From: Hominenteromicrobium mulieris
Lineage (GTDB): Bacteria; Bacillota; Clostridia; Oscillospirales; Acutalibacteraceae
Direction: 5' to 3' (one strand)
Assembly (NCBI RefSeq): GCF_020687165.1
Contig: NZ_JAJEQC010000005.1
Length of the DNA: 64,000 bases
The notes beneath the pieces were generated by a model, which worked only from the letters and a program-made list of their open reading frames with translations, was not told the DNA's origin and made no database searches. Shown in pieces: positions 50,701 through 58,603 of this stretch. Within the stretch, counting starts at the first letter, position 1; each line of letters opens with the position of its first letter. A program made the position numbers and the translations under genes.

Positions 50701-51015
50701 ATGGCGAAATCAACAAAGACTTATGAAGAAAGAATACGTGCATTAGAGAAAAAGGAACAGGAAAGCATTGAAGCTACAAAAAAGCTCATTGCACAGCGGA
50801 AGGAACTGGAAAAGCGAAAGAAAGCAGAGGAAAGTAAAAAACGAACCCACAGGCTCTGTCAGATTGGTGGCGCAGTGGAATCGGTTCTTGGCTGTCCGAT
50901 TGAGGAGGAAGATTTACCAAAGTTGATAGGCTTCTTAAAAAGGCAGGAAACAAACGGAAAGTTTTTCTCAAAGGCGATGCAGAAAGAGCCACTTACAGAT
51001 ATGGAGGAAGTGTAA
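50701..51015 (+). CDS. DUF3847-like mobilization accessory protein
   Basis: A 104-residue protein with an N-terminal Lys/Glu-rich coiled coil (KTYEERIRALEKKEQESIEA, KKLIAQRKELEKRKK) and a C-terminal RLCQIGGAVESVLGCPIEEE. Proteins of this type lie directly ahead of MobQ relaxases in many gut Firmicutes elements and may assist the relaxosome. AAAGGATG precedes ATG 50701. A longer frame back to 50605 has no ribosome site. Confidence 0.72.
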   Translation: MAKSTKTYEERIRALEKKEQESIEATKKLIAQRKELEKRKKAEESKKRTHRLCQIGGAVESVLGCPIEEEDLPKLIGFLKRQETNGKFFSKAMQKEPLTDMEEV

Positions 51016-51041
51016 TGGCGGAGGGAGTGGTTTTTCCATTC

Positions 51042-51117
51042 CCTTCATTGCCTTTGAATGAAGGGCGCACTTATGGACAACCAGAGGTCGTCCTTATAAG
51101 TTTGCCACAAGTGGCAA
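51042..51117 (-). other. Origin of transfer (oriT), RSF1010/MobQ type
   Basis: On the minus strand ATAAGTGCGCCCTT (51061-51074) matches the nic region of RSF1010-family plasmids, with the expected nick between 51066 and 51065. It is flanked by GGACGACC / GGTTGTCC (51075-51093, one G-T pair) on the 5' side of the nicked strand and by CCTTCATT / AATGAAGG (51042-51064) on the other. A further TTGCCAC / GTGGCAA hairpin is at 51102-51117. The relaxase gene follows at once. Confidence 0.8.
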
Positions 51118-51295
51118 CCGGTCTGCGCTTACGCTTGCCGGGCTCGTTCCGTCGGCGGGGCTTTCAGCCAGACCTGCTCATGCCGCAGGGGGCACTCTTG
51201 CGCAGAGGGCGTTCCGACAGCTTCACTTCTGCCAAACCAGAAGAAGATGCTGTCGGAAATCAATGCCGGATACGGCAGAAAGGGGGAATCGTATC

Positions 51296-53017
51296 ATGGC
51301 GATATTTCACTTTACAGTAAAGATTGTCGGGCGCAGTAAAGGAAAATCTGTCATATCCGCATCGGCATATCTTAATGGAGATGTGATGAAGAATGAGGAA
51401 ACAGGCAGAATCAGTTACTATACTTCCAAAAAGGAAGTCGTCTACACCAGTTTGATGATGTGCGAAAATGCACCTCCTGAATGGCTGCATGTACCGGAAG
51501 AAAATATAAAAAGGTTTCAACAGTCTATCCGTTATAAAAGAGCGGATGATAAAGATGCCGCATTGGAAAAGTTTAAAATCACATTTCAGAAACAGCGGCT
51601 ATGGAATGAGGTATTGAAGATAGAAAAAAATGCAGATGCACAGCTTGGACGCTCATTTGAAATTTCCTTACCGAAAGAATGGAGCAGACAGGAACAGATT
51701 GATTATACAACCGAATATATTCAAAAAACTTTCGTAGATAAGGGAATGTGTGCCGACTGGAGCATACACGATAAGAATGATGGAAACCCGCATGTGCATT
51801 TACTTGTAACCATGCGACCATTCAATCTGGATCATTCATGGGGCAACAAAGAAGTCAAGGATTGGGATTTTGTCAGAGATACTGACGGAAATATTGTAGT
51901 TGATGAATCCCACCCGGACTGGTGGCAGGATAAGAAAAATCCTGACCGGCATGGAATCCGCATTCCGGTACTTGATGAAAACGGAGTACAGAAAGTCGGA
52001 GCAAGAAACCGAAAACAATGGAAACGGGTTCTGACCGATGCTACCGGCTGGAATAATCCAAAGAATTGTGAGTTATGGCGAAGCGAATGGGCAAAGATGT
52101 GTAACCGGCATTTATCCATAGACAATCTGATTGACCACCGCTCTTATGAAAGACAGGGCAAATTGAAAGTCCCTACGATTCATGAGGGTGCAGATGCAAG
52201 GAAGATTGAGGAAAAATATCTCACCGGGCAGATAAGGAAAGGTTCATGGAAGGTCGAGGAAAACCAGATGATAAAAAAACAAAATGCACTGCTGCAAAAG
52301 GTAATTGCAACCTTTGGTAAGGTATCCGGTGCATTGTCGATGTGGAGGGAGTGGTTGAATGACATTAGAAGAAAGCAAAGAAGTAATTCCCATGATGGAA
52401 GCAATGATTACACAGATAGAGGAACAGCAGAATATCATGGCAGAGATGCTTCAGGAGATACAGGAAAAGGACGAGAAGCTGATGTGCTTTCAGGAGCAGG
52501 AAGAACGATTGCAGCAATTAGAGAAAGAATTGTCAGAGCTGCTACAAATCTTACCGGATACAGAAGAACTGTTGATGCTTCTGGAAGAAAAGACAGACCA
52601 GATACAGAAACTCACAGACGAAAATCAGCAATGGCAGGAATTGGCACAGAAATTAAACAGCGAGAACCGGCTATTGCAGAAACAGAACAGCGAATTACTG
52701 AACTTGAACAGCAATTAGAGAAAGGAAGGTTGATTGATGAACGAATTAAGAAACTCAAAGAGCGACGATCAACTGGAAGAGTTGCTTCTGCTGACAGAGC
52801 AGATGCAGGAAGAACTCGACCAGAAAGACCGGACTATCAGGGAACTGAAAGTGCAGCTCGACGAATCGCTGACCTTGAACGAGAAGTTAAACAGCGAGAA
52901 CAAAACAGAGAACATTCAAGCCTTAAAGAACGACTTGAGGAAAACAAAAGAATTGTTGCAGAGCGAGAAAGAGAAAACACACACCGTCCAAGCCATGATA
53001 GAGGAATGTCGAGATAA
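51296..53017 (+). CDS. mobQ: MobA/MobL (MobQ) relaxase
   Basis: A 573-residue relaxase. The N-terminal HUH domain (1-200) has MAIFHFTVKIVGRSKGKSVI, AYLNG and the metal-binding DGNPHVHLLVTMR motif. The middle (200-350) is a Trp/Arg-rich region (HPDWWQDKK, NNPKNCELWRSEWAKMCNRH). The last 220 residues are charged and of low complexity, overlapping two further genes in another frame. It should nick the oriT at 51066 and lead the strand into a helper secretion channel. AAAGGGGG lies 9 bases before ATG 51296; upstream codons to 51263 overlap the leader. Confidence 0.9.
   Translation: MAIFHFTVKIVGRSKGKSVISASAYLNGDVMKNEETGRISYYTSKKEVVYTSLMMCENAPPEWLHVPEENIKRFQQSIRYKRADDKDAALEKFKITFQKQRLWNEVLKIEKNADAQLGRSFEISLPKEWSRQEQIDYTTEYIQKTFVDKGMCADWSIHDKNDGNPHVHLLVTMRPFNLDHSWGNKEVKDWDFVRDTDGNIVVDESHPDWWQDKKNPDRHGIRIPVLDENGVQKVGARNRKQWKRVLTDATGWNNPKNCELWRSEWAKMCNRHLSIDNLIDHRSYERQGKLKVPTIHEGADARKIEEKYLTGQIRKGSWKVEENQMIKKQNALLQKVIATFGKVSGALSMWREWLNDIRRKQRSNSHDGSNDYTDRGTAEYHGRDASGDTGKGREADVLSGAGRTIAAIRERIVRAATNLTGYRRTVDASGRKDRPDTETHRRKSAMAGIGTEIKQREPAIAETEQRITELEQQLEKGRLIDERIKKLKERRSTGRVASADRADAGRTRPERPDYQGTESAARRIADLEREVKQREQNREHSSLKERLEENKRIVAERERENTHRPSHDRGMSR
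52359..52718 (+). CDS. Coiled-coil protein nested within the MobQ gene in another frame
   Basis: A 119-residue frame lying wholly inside the relaxase gene (+1 frame relative to it), beginning MTLEESKEVIPMMEAMITQI, rich in Glu, Gln, Leu and Met with heptads throughout, so an extended coiled coil. Ribosome site GGAGGGA with an 8-base spacer to ATG 52359 is better than chance. The relaxase frame through the same bases is low-complexity. It is a credible overlapping gene; the role may be in the relaxosome, which is inference. Confidence 0.65.
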   Translation: MTLEESKEVIPMMEAMITQIEEQQNIMAEMLQEIQEKDEKLMCFQEQEERLQQLEKELSELLQILPDTEELLMLLEEKTDQIQKLTDENQQWQELAQKLNSENRLLQKQNSELLNLNSN

Positions 53018-53705
53018 GCAGAGACAGGCAGAACAGGAACGGGATTATGCACTCTCCCATCAGAAAAAAGTAGAGATACCGGTTGAAAAGCCGGTACTCT
53101 ATCAAAAGTGCGGGAATTGTAAACAGACAGCTTATCTGAAAGCTAAGGAAAAGTATGATATGCAGAGGGAAAAACTGGCAGGCAGATATAAAACAAAAAC
53201 AGCCATGTATGAAGCATTGATGTTTCTGCTGATATGGTATTCCGTATCAACTACTCTTTTTCAGATGATACGGTCAAAAATATTTATTTCTGATTGCGTG
53301 GTATTCTTTGATACAATCGCAACTTTCACACAGACCATTGCTGGCTGGGTTGTACTGGCAGGAAAGAACGTGGCACAGATTAGTGATGGAATATCCAATC
53401 CTGTCATTGCCGGAATTATATACTGGCTGATAAGAATATTGATTTGCGGTGGATGTCTGGTGGGTGCGGGAATATTTTTGGCATTCATCGAAATAAAGAT
53501 TGTAGGTCTATATAAGAAATACTGTTGGGACATGATTACCATAATGGTAATACTTATAAGCATGGCAACAGCTATCTACTTTGGGAATTGGATAAAGACA
53601 GCATTGCCAATCAATCTGCTATTTCTCTTATTATTCGTGCAACTGGTATATGTTGGAATCAGGTGGTATGTAAAGGGATGGCGGGAAGCAAGAGGATATT
53701 ATTAA
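52737..53705 (+). CDS. Membrane protein with N-terminal coiled coil (DUF6040-like), overlapping the MobQ gene
   Basis: A 322-residue protein whose first 94 codons overlap the relaxase in another frame. Residues 1-130 are a coiled coil (QLEELLLLTEQMQEELDQKD, LRKTKELLQSEKEKTH), then a CxxC (QKCGNCKQT), then four or five membrane helices (ALMFLLIWYSVSTTLF, DTIATFTQTIAGWVVLAG, YWLIRILICGGCLVGAG, MITIMVILISMATAIYF). AAGGAAGG with a 7-base spacer precedes ATG 52737. Common next to MobQ relaxases in gut Firmicutes. It may tether the relaxosome to the membrane. Confidence 0.75.
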   Translation: MNELRNSKSDDQLEELLLLTEQMQEELDQKDRTIRELKVQLDESLTLNEKLNSENKTENIQALKNDLRKTKELLQSEKEKTHTVQAMIEECRDKQRQAEQERDYALSHQKKVEIPVEKPVLYQKCGNCKQTAYLKAKEKYDMQREKLAGRYKTKTAMYEALMFLLIWYSVSTTLFQMIRSKIFISDCVVFFDTIATFTQTIAGWVVLAGKNVAQISDGISNPVIAGIIYWLIRILICGGCLVGAGIFLAFIEIKIVGLYKKYCWDMITIMVILISMATAIYFGNWIKTALPINLLFLLLFVQLVYVGIRWYVKGWREARGYY

Positions 53706-53960
53706 AAATCCGATTGTAAACACACAATTTTATGTGCTTAATCACATCTCTTTGCATTTTAATAAAATCCTACAAAATCCTTGAAAACAAAGGATTCATT
53801 GTAATGTGTTCGCTTTATCCCTTTATATGATTTCACACTATGTTCCCCTTGCCCTGACTGTTCATAATGGTAAAAGCAAGGGATGGAAAAACGCATAACG
53901 CAATACAACAAAGTGTAGCAATTGGGATATTATGAACGAAGAAATCATCTTTTCATAAGC

Positions 53961-54057
53961 AGTCAATAAGGTTGAAGGAATTAATCTCTGCCGCCTTATT
54001 GACTTTCAGGTGGGCTTCAATTATAATTAAATCAGCCGATTTAAAACAAGCGATTTA
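53961..54057 (+). promoter_or_regulatory. Promoter and operator of the TetR-ABC operon
   Basis: TTGACT at 53999, 17-base spacer, TATAAT at 54022. Directly behind it TAAATC-AGCC-GATTTA (54028-54043) is a palindrome and CGATTTA recurs at 54051, fitting a TetR operator. The -35 lies in the right arm of an 11-base inverted repeat (AGTCAATAAGG 53961 / CCTTATTGACT 53994). The remaining 53706-53960 shows nothing else. Confidence 0.65.
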
Positions 54058-54076
54058 GTAAAAGGAGAGATAAAGT

Positions 54077-54658
54077 ATGCCACCAAAAGCCAAATTTACA
54101 AAAGCAGAAATTATTGAAGCCGCATTAAATATTGTCAGGGCAGACGGATATGAGGCTTTGACTTCAAGAGCGTTAGGAACATATCTCGGTAGTTCGGCAA
54201 GACCCATTTTTACTGTATTTAAAAATATGGAGGAGGTTCAGCAGGATATGATTAAATCTGCTAAAGCTCTGTATAAAGAATATGTCAATAAAGGACTAAC
54301 AACAGAGCACCCGTTTAAAGGGGTGGGTACACAATATATTCTCTTCGCTGTTAATGAGCCTAAGCTTTTTCAACTCCTCTTTATGACGGAGCAAAAACAA
54401 ATTCCTGACTTATCTGGTGTACTTCCGCTGATAGATGAAAGTTATGAGCAAATTCTATTGTCAATTCAAGATGATTACAAAATTTGCAAGGCAGCTGGGA
54501 AAAAACTGTATCATCATCTTTGGATATATACACACGGAATTGCAACGCTTTGTGCCACAAAAATGTGCCGATTTACAGACGAAGAAATCAGTACAATGAT
54601 TACTGAGGTATGTATGAGTATTTTGAAAAAGCTGAAGGAAGGAGAAAATAATGATTAA
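54077..54658 (+). CDS. TetR/AcrR family regulator of the ABC transporter
   Basis: A 193-residue protein with a TetR DNA-binding domain (FTKAEIIEAALNIVRADGYE, LTSRALGTYLGSSARPIFTVF). The C-terminal ligand domain is helical and not classifiable. AAAGGAGAG precedes the ATG. It overlaps the ABC ATPase gene by 8 bases and lies downstream of a palindromic operator, so it very likely represses its own operon until a substrate of the transporter binds. Confidence 0.88.
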   Translation: MPPKAKFTKAEIIEAALNIVRADGYEALTSRALGTYLGSSARPIFTVFKNMEEVQQDMIKSAKALYKEYVNKGLTTEHPFKGVGTQYILFAVNEPKLFQLLFMTEQKQIPDLSGVLPLIDESYEQILLSIQDDYKICKAAGKKLYHHLWIYTHGIATLCATKMCRFTDEEISTMITEVCMSILKKLKEGENND

Positions 54659-55343
54659 AGCGAGAAATATAATAAAATCCTACCAAAACGGAGAAAGCCG
54701 ATTCCAAGTATTAAAGGACATCAGTCTTGATATTGAGGATAATGATTTTGTGGTTATTCTCGGCGCATCTGGTTCTGGCAAGTCAACCTTTTTGAATGTA
54801 ATTTCAGGTCTTGAACGCCCTGACAGCGGTAAAGTGTTTTATGACGGAAAGGATATTACAGCACTTTCTGATAATGAATTAACTTCATTTCGTAAGGAAA
54901 ATGTCGGATTTATTTTTCAGCAGTATTATTTGCTACCCAATATGAGCGTTGATAAAAATGTAAAAATGGGTGCTGATTTAGCAAATAATAAAGATTATAA
55001 AAACGTCATTAGAGCGGTTGGACTCGGAGAAAAACTACATAAATATCCCAGCGAACTTTCGGGTGGCGAACAGCAAAGAGTATCTATTGCAAGAGCTTTG
55101 GCAAAAAGACCGAGAGTATTATTTCTTGACGAACCGACAGGAGCATTAGACGAACAAACAGGACGACAGGTTCTTGATTATATATGTAAACTTCAAAAGG
55201 AATATGGTTTTACGATTGTAATGGTAACGCACAATTTGAATATTGCGGAAATGGCAAACACAGTTATAAAAATGAATAGCGGAAAAATATCTGAAATTTA
55301 CACAAATGAAGCACAAAAGACTGCTTATGAGATAGGGTGGTGA
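54651..55343 (+). CDS. ABC transporter ATPase, MacB/LolD/BceA type
   Basis: A 230-residue ATPase with Walker A GASGSGKST, Q-loop FIFQQYYLLPNM, signature LSGGEQQRVSIARA, Walker B VLFLDEPTGALDEQTG and H-loop VTHNLN, the pattern of ATPases that work with FtsX-type permeases in antimicrobial export or peptide sensing. Operon with TetR before it (8-base overlap) and the permease 4 bases after. Confidence 0.92.
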   Translation: MIKARNIIKSYQNGESRFQVLKDISLDIEDNDFVVILGASGSGKSTFLNVISGLERPDSGKVFYDGKDITALSDNELTSFRKENVGFIFQQYYLLPNMSVDKNVKMGADLANNKDYKNVIRAVGLGEKLHKYPSELSGGEQQRVSIARALAKRPRVLFLDEPTGALDEQTGRQVLDYICKLQKEYGFTIVMVTHNLNIAEMANTVIKMNSGKISEIYTNEAQKTAYEIGW

Positions 55344-55347
55344 TGGT

Positions 55348-56496
55348 ATGCTCGTTGGAATAAAAAATGTTTCAAAACTCATCGGTATTTCCATTATAGC
55401 CTGTTGTGCTGTTCTTGTTTGTACAATGTTTCTGAACTTTTATTTTGATATTCGATTAATTGAGAGTGAAATTACATCTGAATTATCAATGTTTTTTTAT
55501 AATGCTCAGGTTTCTACCGCAAAAGTCGTTTGCCTTGTAAGTGGCGGATGCTTGCTTTTAACTGCGATTGTTATGTTGTTGTTTTATATTAAGCATTATA
55601 TTGACACGCATAAGAAGGAACTTGGGATATTAAAGGCGTTGGGATATTCAAATATCAAAATTGCAAAAAGCTTTTGGGTATTCGGAATTAGTATATTTAT
55701 TGGAACTGTAACCGGATATGCAGGAGCATTTCTTATAATGCCGTGGTTTTACGCTCTACAAAATGAAGATAAAATGCTTCCTGAGATAACTATCAATTTT
55801 CATCCAAGCATTTTATTTTATTTTGTGGTATTGCCGACTGTGTGTTTTTCGGCACTTTCAGTTTATTATGCCTGGTACAAATTCAAAAAACCTGTGTTGC
55901 TGCTTTTGAAAGATAATATGCAAACTGCTTCTAAAACACCAAATCATAGAATCGAAAAAAGCAGTGAATTGTCGTTTGTAGAGTATTTGAAAAGGAATAC
56001 CTTGAAATCTAAAAAGGCACTTGTATTCTTCATTATTTTTGCTTCGTTTTGCTTTTCAGCTATGACACAAATGTCGTTTAGTATGAAAGATTTATCAAGT
56101 GAAATGATGGGTGTGATGATGTTGGTCATCGGACTTGTATTAGCGTTTACAACTCTGTTTCTTGCTATAACTACAGTAATAAACGGAAATACAAAAACTA
56201 TTGCTATGATGAGAGTATTCGGCTATTCACAGAAAGAATGTTGCAGGGCAATTTTAGGAGGATACAGACCGCTGTCCTATATTGGTTTTATAATCGGAAC
56301 AGTATATCAGTATGGATTGCTTCGGCTTATGGTGGATATTGTATTTAAGGATGTCGAGGGTGTACCTACGTATAAATTTGACTTTCCTACTATGCTTATT
56401 TCTCTTGCTTGTTTTATCACGATTTATGAAATTATGATGTATATATATTCTGAAAAAATTAAGAAGATTTCTATCAAGGAAATTATGATTGAGTAA
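55348..56496 (+). CDS. Compact FtsX-like ABC permease with two FtsX units
   Basis: A 382-residue protein with about eight membrane helices in two similar halves: helices near 12-35, 57-80, 105-130, 155-178, then 225-245, 255-280, 300-322 and 350-370. Each half carries an FtsX-type loop (KHYIDTHKKELGILKALGYS and GNTKTIAMMRVFGYSQKECC). MacB and BceB permeases are about 400-650 residues and have a large extracellular domain; here only a short loop is visible in each half. It should pair with the ATPase upstream; export or resistance function is likely but the substrate is unknown. Last gene of the cargo operon. Confidence 0.82.
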   Translation: MLVGIKNVSKLIGISIIACCAVLVCTMFLNFYFDIRLIESEITSELSMFFYNAQVSTAKVVCLVSGGCLLLTAIVMLLFYIKHYIDTHKKELGILKALGYSNIKIAKSFWVFGISIFIGTVTGYAGAFLIMPWFYALQNEDKMLPEITINFHPSILFYFVVLPTVCFSALSVYYAWYKFKKPVLLLLKDNMQTASKTPNHRIEKSSELSFVEYLKRNTLKSKKALVFFIIFASFCFSAMTQMSFSMKDLSSEMMGVMMLVIGLVLAFTTLFLAITTVINGNTKTIAMMRVFGYSQKECCRAILGGYRPLSYIGFIIGTVYQYGLLRLMVDIVFKDVEGVPTYKFDFPTMLISLACFITIYEIMMYIYSEKIKKISIKEIMIE

Positions 56497-56676
56497 CAGG
56501 GGAAAATACATACAAACAATATGGATACAGTGCCCTGTCTGGTGAAAAAAACTGAACAATGATACTGGAAAATACCAAATTTAAAAGTTTCATCTGCATT
56601 GTCAGAAGTGAAAAAATATAGAATAATAGGGACAAATAAATCTAAAAGGGTTATTTGTCCCTTATTTATCTTTGAA

Positions 56677-56913
56677 TTAAATTTCTAAGGAATCTTCCGC
56701 ATCTACCCACATTTGCATCGTTCCATCAAGATACAATCTTGCATATTCAAGTGGTTCATCAATAGCAAGTGCATTTAATGCACAATCTGATCCAGGTGTT
56801 GTTTTTAAATTCTTTTCTGCTTCCCAGCAGTCAATGCGGAGCATATAGCCAGCACTGGTATATACATCAATGCTGTTTCTGTGTGGATTGTATTCTGCAA
56901 ATATCGTTCTCAT
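56677..56913 (-). CDS. DUF6061 family small protein
   Basis: A 78-residue protein (MRTIFAEYNPHRNSIDVYTS..., ending in YLDGTMQMWVDAEDSLEI) of a small family found on Firmicutes mobile elements. AAGGAG is about 10 bases before the start on the minus strand. It lies close to the right end of element 2, oriented toward the cargo operon. Function unknown. Nothing is recognised in 56497-56676. Confidence 0.7.
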   Translation of the reverse strand: MRTIFAEYNPHRNSIDVYTSAGYMLRIDCWEAEKNLKTTPGSDCALNALAIDEPLEYARLYLDGTMQMWVDAEDSLEI

Positions 56914-57026
56914 CGTATCAAATCTCCTTATCGTTCAATCAATCATTTGTTAAAAAAATAGAAGCATTTCAATCAGTTCACCATGTCGTTTTAATTTTGT
57001 GTTATACTGTTTTATAGGATTTTCTT

Positions 57027-57098
57027 GCCCTTGTATTTGCCCTTATCAGAGTTCGTAAACACTGGTGGGACAATATAATACAAGGGAAACAATAAGGG
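57027..57098. promoter_or_regulatory. Arm-type integrase binding sites, right end
   Basis: GCCCTTGT at 57027, GCCCTTAT at 57039, ACAAGGG at 57080, ATAAGGG at 57092: the same words as at the left end, each pair 12 bases apart. Confidence 0.6.
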
Positions 57099-57197
57099 AA
57101 AGCTCACCTGCGATAAACTTAGTGTTTTCAAGGGCTTGAGAGATATTTGATAATAAAATATAACAATTATTAAATTCCTTGGAATACATGAAATCTC

Positions 57198-57211
57198 AAT
57201 TCCAGTTTGCC
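57198..57211 (+). repeat. Right attachment core candidate (attR)
   Basis: AATTCCAGTTTGCC, matching the left core in 13 of 14 bases and immediately followed by a strong terminator. Confidence 0.6.
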
Positions 57212-57218
57212 AACTTGT

Positions 57219-57258
57219 CCTTTGAGAGAGGAGAAATCCTTTTCTCAAAGGGCTTTTT
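57219..57258 (+). terminator. Strong terminator outside the right end of element 2, probably the original pepE terminator
   Basis: CCTTTGAGA, AGGA-GAAA-TCCT, TCTCAAAGG with a TTTTT run. No plus-strand gene precedes it on the element side. Confidence 0.8.
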
Positions 57259-57495
57259 CTATTTATACGGATATTCGCAAACTACAAGATAAAGCCAAAA
57301 CTTCATTGACAATATCACATACTGCGAACTTGACGGTAGAAAAAGTCACAATGTCGTAGTATAATATTCTTAAATCAGAATGACTAATCGGAATTTGTTC
57401 ACTTACTGAACTCGACACAAACTGCAAATCGTGTTGTTCAGTTCGTACTCATTTGACGGTATAATAAAGCCATCAAATGAAGGAGGCAATAAGCC

Positions 57496-57849
57496 ATGAA
57501 CACAGATAAAATTTTTGCAGAACAACTCGCCAACGAATATGCACCCAAGGACACCTCGAAAGTGGTCGCCCTGCGGAAGCTGGACGCAAAAGCAAAACTC
57601 CCCGCAACTATTTTCACCTACACCCTCGGTATTATTTCGGCGCTTGTATTCGGCATGGGAATGTGCCTTGCCATGGGGCAGATCGGCAGCGGCACAACTT
57701 CCAGCTTTGTGCTGGGTATCGCAATCGGCGTTGTCGGGATGATCGGCATGGGCGTAAACTATCCGATTCACAAGAAGCTGCTGGCACAGGGCAAGCAGAA
57801 GTATGCCTTTGAGATCATGGAATTGGCCAAAGAGATCAGTGAGCGGTAA
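57496..57849 (+). CDS. Small membrane protein, unknown function
   Basis: A 117-residue protein with two membrane helices (ATIFTYTLGIISALVFGMGM and SFVLGIAIGVVGMIGMGVNY), a charged N-terminus (EYAPKDTSKVVALRKLDAK) and a basic C-terminus. GAAGGAGG precedes the ATG. It begins an operon with a smaller membrane peptide and a TetR regulator. The sequence 57264-57495 holds a CATTTGA / TCAAATG hairpin (57449-57478) around a TATAAT box at 57461 but no gene. Confidence 0.7.
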   Translation: MNTDKIFAEQLANEYAPKDTSKVVALRKLDAKAKLPATIFTYTLGIISALVFGMGMCLAMGQIGSGTTSSFVLGIAIGVVGMIGMGVNYPIHKKLLAQGKQKYAFEIMELAKEISER

Positions 57850-57852
57850 GTC

Positions 57853-58020
57853 GTGAAGCGAACACAGGTAATTCTGTATCGGGTTCTGCACCCACCGAAA
57901 TGGATTCTATGTCCTTTGCCGCCCATTGTGTACGGTGCTGTGATTCTGATTGCCGTATCTATGCTGCTTCATAGCAGAAAAAGGAAAGAGATGAAGCCCC
58001 TTGAATCGCTCGGAGAGTAA
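57853..58020 (+). CDS. Tiny membrane protein overlapping the TetR start
   Basis: A 55-residue frame from GTG 57853, 3 bases after the stop of the preceding gene, with one membrane helix (LPPIVYGAVILIAVSMLLHS) and a basic tail (RKRKEMK). Its last 20 bases overlap the TetR start. No other reading frame fills this gap. It could be a partner of the small membrane protein; not recognised. Confidence 0.55.
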   Translation: MKRTQVILYRVLHPPKWILCPLPPIVYGAVILIAVSMLLHSRKRKEMKPLESLGE

Positions 58021-58603
58021 ATATTTTGCCACTGCCGCCCGCATGGATGAGGCATTTTTGAAGCTTTTGGAAAAGAAAGACTTCACCTATATCACGGTGA
58101 AGGAAATCTGCGAAAAAGCAGGCGTCAACCGATCCACCTTCTATCTGCATTATGAAACCGTAAGCGATCTTCTGGCAGAGAGCGCCCGATACATCATCGA
58201 TCAATTTGTGGAGGCAATGCCGCATGACACAGCAGAGTTTATGTCGCAGATTCAAACCCGTCCGCTGGAAGAATTATATCTTATCACGCCGGAGTATCTG
58301 ACGCCGTATTTGAACTATATCAAAAAGCACAGACGGATATTCCGTACCACCCTCGAACAGGCGTCCGTCTTAGGAATGAACGATGCTTATCTTTCCCTGA
58401 ATCGTCATGTATTCATACCAATCCTGAATCGGTATCACGTTCCGTTGCCTAACCAAAAATACATGATGCCGTTTTATATAAACGGTATCATGGGAATTGT
58501 CAATGAATGGCTGAAAGAGAACTGTGAGGATTCCATTGAGCACATGATTTCTGTGATTCAGGTCTGTATTCCCGGTCATCAATTTGAGGAATCGCAGCGA
58601 TAA
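58001..58603 (+). CDS. TetR/AcrR family regulator
   Basis: A 200-residue protein with a TetR HTH (ATAARMDEAFLKLLEKKDFT, VKEICEKAGVNRSTFYLHYE) and a C-terminal domain (about 80-190) resembling the TetR_C_7/8 type (YLTPYLNYIKKHRRIFRTTL, FYINGIMGIVNEWLKENCED). It begins with TTG at 58001; AGGAAAGAG is about 15 bases upstream. It overlaps the small membrane protein by 20 bases, so probably regulates this operon. Confidence 0.82.
   Translation: MNRSESKYFATAARMDEAFLKLLEKKDFTYITVKEICEKAGVNRSTFYLHYETVSDLLAESARYIIDQFVEAMPHDTAEFMSQIQTRPLEELYLITPEYLTPYLNYIKKHRRIFRTTLEQASVLGMNDAYLSLNRHVFIPILNRYHVPLPNQKYMMPFYINGIMGIVNEWLKENCEDSIEHMISVIQVCIPGHQFEESQR

Larger units (their letters stand above)
48001..57211. 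mobile_element. Mobilizable integrative element 2 (tyrosine integrase, MobQ relaxase, TetR-ABC cargo), about 9.2 kb
   Basis: Bounded by an imperfect 14-base direct repeat (AATTC-N-AGTTTGCC) at 48001-48014 and 57198-57211, with CCCTTAT/ATAAGGG arm-type repeats just inside both ends. Contents in order: integrase (minus), repressor (minus), excisionase, DUF3847, oriT, MobQ relaxase with two overlapping genes, TetR-ABC-permease, DUF6061. There are no type IV secretion genes, so transfer needs a helper. The A/T-rich codon use differs from the flanking backbone. Ends are inferred from repeats, gene order and a displaced terminator. Confidence 0.72.

Noticed and set aside
51015..51320. 101-codon plus-strand open frame ahead of the relaxase
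   Set aside because: It lies over the oriT hairpins and nic site; the translation is low-complexity and the region is better explained as oriT.
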